Made by a program: the position numbers and the translations under genes | Assembly: GCA_963921425.1 (NCBI GenBank) | Contig: OY992838.1 | Span: forward strand, 5,766,001 to 5,830,000 | Direction of reading: 5' to 3' | Origin: Dryas octopetala | Lineage: Eukaryota; Streptophyta; Magnoliopsida; Rosales; Rosaceae | DNA length: 64,000 nt | Shown: positions 60,798 to 64,000 of the stretch, in pieces | Layout: each line of letters starts with the position of its first letter | Numbering within the stretch: the first letter of the stretch is position 1 | Notes under the pieces: model-generated | What the model saw: the letters and a program-made list of their open reading frames with translations, nothing else | What the model was told of the DNA's origin: nothing | Database searches by the model: none

Positions 60798-62301
60798 ATG
60801 GCAGTTCCTGACTACCTTGTTAAATGTATGGACAGCAGCAATATAGCAGCAGTCTTGAAATCTGAAGGAGTTGAGTTCCTTCTATCTGGTGAAAGAAAGG
60901 TAGTCTCTACAAGCTTCTACTTCTTCCTCTTCTGCCAATCAAATATTTTCATATATTTATTTATTTGGTTGATGGGTTTTCACTATATTTTAATTTCGTG
61001 GAGTTACTTGTATTTTGGTAACCAATTGTGAAAACATAGGAGGATGAGGTTTAAGTTGGTTTACAGAAACCCTTCAAGTTGAATGCTAGAGGTGAATTTC
61101 TTAGCTTGGTTGGGTTATGATAACTAAAACAAAATCTTGTTTTGATCCTGAGATTAGGTGCCCTTGTCATCATGTAATGGGAAGATAGTATGCCTCTTCT
61201 TCTCTGCAAATTGGTGCAGGCCTTGCAAGGCTCTTACTCCCCAGCTGGTGAGACTTTATGACAAGCTTAAAATGGAAGGTAAAGAGCTTGAGATTCTCTT
61301 CGTCTCCTTCGATCGCGATGAGGACAAATTCAATGAACACTTCAAGTGCATGCCATGGCTGGCAGTCCCATTTGATGTAAATCTGCACAAACGATTGAGT
61401 GACATGTACCATGTTGATCGCATCCCATCACTCATTCCATTAAGCTCAGATGGGATATCGATTGAGGAAGACTTGATTGGATTGATTGAAGACTATGGTG
61501 CTGAGGCATTTCCATTCACTAGGAAGAGAAGAGAAGAACTAAAGGCTGTTGATGATGCAAAGCGCAAAGGGGGAAAACTAGAAGAGCTTTTGGCACATCA
61601 AGGAAGAAACTATATCATGTCTGGGGATGGTAGAGAGGTACATATATATAGCTCAGTGCTTATTTCAATTGCTTGTTATGGCTTACTTAGGCGAAAAATT
61701 GACAAATATGGTTACCCATTTGCAGATATCAGTGTCCAAACTTGTTGGTAAGACCATAGGCCTTTACTTTGGTGCACATTGGAGCCCTCCTTGCCGTGCT
61801 TTCACGTCCAAACTCATAGAAGCATACAATGAGCTCATGAGTACCTCAAACTTCGAAGTCATTTTTGTCTCCACAGACCGAGACCTCAACGAATTCGAAC
61901 TCAACATAAGTACAATGCCATGGCTTGCCATTCCATACCAGGACAAAACAAGACAAGACCTTTGTAGAATCTTTGATATCAAAGGCATTCCTGCTTTGGT
62001 TCTCATTGGAGCAGATGGGAAGGCTATTAGCAATAATGGGAGGGCCATGATCTCTTTGTATGGTGCCAAATCTTTTCCATTCACAGAGTTGAGGATCAAG
62101 GAGCTGGAAGCAGCCTTGAGAAAAGAAGGAGAGGCATTGCCTCCTCAAGTGAAGGATTTGAAGCATGACCATCTGCTGAAGTTGGACATGGCCAAAGCAT
62201 ATGTGTGTGATTATTGCAAGAAGCAGGGGAGGTTTTGGGCATTCTCTTGTGATGTCTGTGACTATGATCTTCACCCAACTTGTGTAGAAAAGTCATTTTG
62301 A
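60798..62301 (+). CDS. NRX2: Nucleoredoxin with two thioredoxin-like domains and a C-terminal DC1-type zinc finger, 3 exons
   Basis: Thiol oxidoreductase of cytosol/nucleus. Exons 60798-60899, 61158-61637 and 61726-62301 give 385 residues. The start MAVPDYLVKCMDSSNIAAVL precedes EGVEFLLSGE. Domain 1 has the active site WCRPC (residues 53-57) with MPWLAVPFD. Domain 2 has WSPPC (213-217), where the first, normally nucleophilic, Cys is Ser, with MPWLAIPYQD. The end (about 350-385) AYVCDYCKKQGRF...CDVCDYDLHPTCVE is a Cys/His finger. Only domain 1 should therefore carry out full dithiol exchange; domain 2 might be structural or bind substrate. The product resembles Arabidopsis NRX2 along its length. 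Introns are short and in phase. Confidence 0.93.
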
Positions 62302-63406
62302 AAAGTGTATGATGAATTATATGAGAGGTGTAACTAATTGAATTATAATGAAGATTGGCTACTCTGAAATTGTTGTACAGGGACTTCTATATAAACTGAT
62401 ATGGAGGGACTTTATTATAGTTGGTCCTCTGTTCTATATATCCTTGATTGATTACAGGAAATCATGTAAACAAGAGCAACAGTATAGGAGGCCTCTCCAG
62501 TATATCTCATATTTTTCATAACACTATTCTAATGACTCGCCAAAATGCTTATCTCACCCTTTTTAAAATTATAATTATACCCTTTTATCAAATTACAAAA
62601 AAAAAAAAAAAAAAAAGAATAAATAAAAAAAGACCAACTGCAGGGCTACTGGCTAGGGTCCACCTCTTTTGGACTTTCATATTATACCGATACTATTCTC
62701 AACTTGACCACCTTGTATGGGTACAAGTGTGAAGTTTTATTTATAAAGTTATTTGTGTGACTCAAATATCACATCTAATGTAAGTCAATGTTGGTAGTCG
62801 ATTATTCGATATGGGACAGTTGTATTTGATCGATATAATACTAACAGCAGACCATCAAGGCAGTAACTGAATTTTATAATTCTGTTTATAAGAAGGAATT
62901 ACATTCTAGAGAGAGAGAGAGAGAGGGAAAATTTGGTCAAACATAGTTTTAGTTAGAGAAATTTGGTCAAACAGCTAAACAATCCGCAAATGATGGGGGA
63001 TCTCTCATAACAAAAACCCATTTGAAGATGGACGATATTTATGGATTCACCAGTGAAAAAAATCAAATCAGCTGGCTATGACAAATTGACAATGCTTTCT
63101 TGGTTTTGCTAACAACAAAAAGAGAAACATTAAAGTCAAACCAAGAGCACAAATACGTAAAACACGTCCTTCTTGTCTCTCTTGGACCCTGCTGTGGAAG
63201 AGAGACAGAGGAGAGGTTCATTTATACAAACATCACAACCCATCATTCATTTTCTGATTCTAAGGGTTGGTTACTTTGTGGTTTGCCCTTGGAGTTAAAC
63301 TAATTTGTTCTTTCTTTCTTTAAGTTTTTGACATTTGGTATTCTCTGAGAAATAAAGTAACTAGAGGAATAGGAAGAGAGAGTTTTGCTGAGAGAGAGAG
63401 AGAGAG
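62302..63406. other. Intergenic between nucleoredoxin and USP kinase
   Basis: Poly-A run at 62597-62616 and GA tracts at 62912-62925 and 63392-63406. No gene seen. The last 200 bases are probably the leader of the next gene. Confidence 0.6.
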
Positions 63407-63640
63407 ATGTGGCTGCCCAAAAACCAGGGGGAGAGGAAGGAAGGAGGGAAGGGGTTGGTGGCAGTGGCAATAGACAGGGACAAAAACAGCCAGAGTGCAC
63501 TCAAATGGGCTATAGACAATCTTCTTGGCAAAGGCCAAACCGTCCTTCTCCTCCATGTCAAGCTCAAAGCATCTCCCTTTTCCCAATCACATGCTATTTC
63601 AAATTCTACTCCAAGTATGTAATCTATATCTATATGTATG

Positions 63641-63674
<34 letters not shown>

Positions 63675-63998
63675 TGTGTATATATATATATATATCTTCC
63701 CAATGCTAACTTTTTTTCTTCTGTTCTTAACTCTTTCTTGCACACCAAACAATGTTATGTTATGTTGCTGAGATTGTGTATCTGGACAACACGTTCAGTT
63801 AATAGCAGTCTAATCAATGATTCAGATTCACAGTCTGGGAATAAAATATTTCCCGCTTAACAATATATATTGATATGCATATGACCCACATGTGTAATGC
63901 CAGAAATTATATGTTGCATGCTGACTCACAACTCAGAGTTTTCATTTTTTGTCACTCATTCACTACATACTGAATGCTATTTACTTTTTGAGTGCAGG
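63407..63998 (+). CDS. First exon of a USP-domain receptor-like cytoplasmic kinase (partial, runs off the window)
   Basis: Exon 1 is 63407-63614, starting MWLPKNQGERKEGGKGLVAVAIDRDKNSQSALKWAIDNLL. This is the beginning of an adenine-nucleotide alpha-hydrolase (universal stress protein) domain as found in front of the kinase domain of RLCK-IX / PUB-type proteins. A gtatgt donor at 63615 is followed by a 383-base intron with (TATG)n. An acceptor 'gagtgcag' leads into exon 2 at 63998, where the window ends. The kinase half is not visible, so the family call rests on the USP start and on remembered synteny. Confidence 0.8.
63630..63700 (+). repeat. (TATG)n / (TA)n microsatellite
   Basis: About ten TATG units followed by TA repeats in intron 1 of the USP kinase gene. 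Confidence 0.95.
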
Positions 63999-64000
63999 AA

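Noticed and set aside
61764-62274. Minus-strand ORFs of 111 and 142 codons
   Set aside because: Antisense shadows of nucleoredoxin exon 3.

Overview
This is a 64 kb piece of a eudicot nuclear chromosome. Genes have many short exons, GT-AG introns with T-rich acceptors, AT-rich intergenic DNA, plant-only families (DUF3537, pollen receptor-like kinases, ECA1/prolamin-like secreted proteins) and Tat-like LTR elements. The codon-level resemblance of the proteins suggests a woody rosid, perhaps Rosaceae, but that is an inference I cannot verify here. There is one 200-base assembly gap at 11792-11991.

Layout. (1) 1-692: last exon of an unrecognised nuclear-type gene. (2) About 3.2-12 kb: a repeat block. 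It is a satellite of about 155-183 bp monomers, interrupted by a non-autonomous LTR retroelement with a truncated left LTR, and it switches orientation near 10.97 kb before the gap. (3) 13.2-22.8 kb: a 29-exon L-arabinokinase (ARA1) gene on +. (4) 23.5-32.9 kb, all on -: an AIG2-like gene of the gamma-glutamylcyclotransferase fold, 20S proteasome beta1 (PBA1), and a ChaC-type gamma-glutamylcyclotransferase. (5) 36.1-41.3 kb: a trihelix (ASR3-like) factor on + and a DUF3537 multi-pass membrane protein on -. (6) 43.9-48.5 kb: a pollen receptor-like kinase gene whose second exon is split by a 1.8 kb solo LTR with a 5-bp target duplication. (7) 49-55.1 kb: three nearly identical intronless genes for small secreted ECA1/prolamin-like proteins on -, in a recent tandem segmental duplication. 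(8) 56.2-62.3 kb: RNase H2 subunit B and a nucleoredoxin, both on +. (9) 63.4 kb to the end: the first exon of a USP-domain receptor-like cytoplasmic kinase.

As I remember the Arabidopsis map, the AIG2-like, PBA1, ChaC, trihelix, pollen RLK, NRX2 and USP-kinase order matches At4g31310 down to At4g31230, so the core is an old syntenic block. DUF3537, the ECA1-like trio and RNASEH2B would be interleaved additions. The genes do not form one pathway. Loose themes are glutathione/redox (two cyclotransferase-fold genes and a nucleoredoxin) and reproduction (pollen RLK and ECA1-like peptides). I found no RNA gene, CRISPR array or gene cluster that amounts to a new system. The most unusual items are the LTR-split kinase, the peptide triplication with templated filler DNA, the satellite/LTR block, and a duplicated exon tail inside PBA1.
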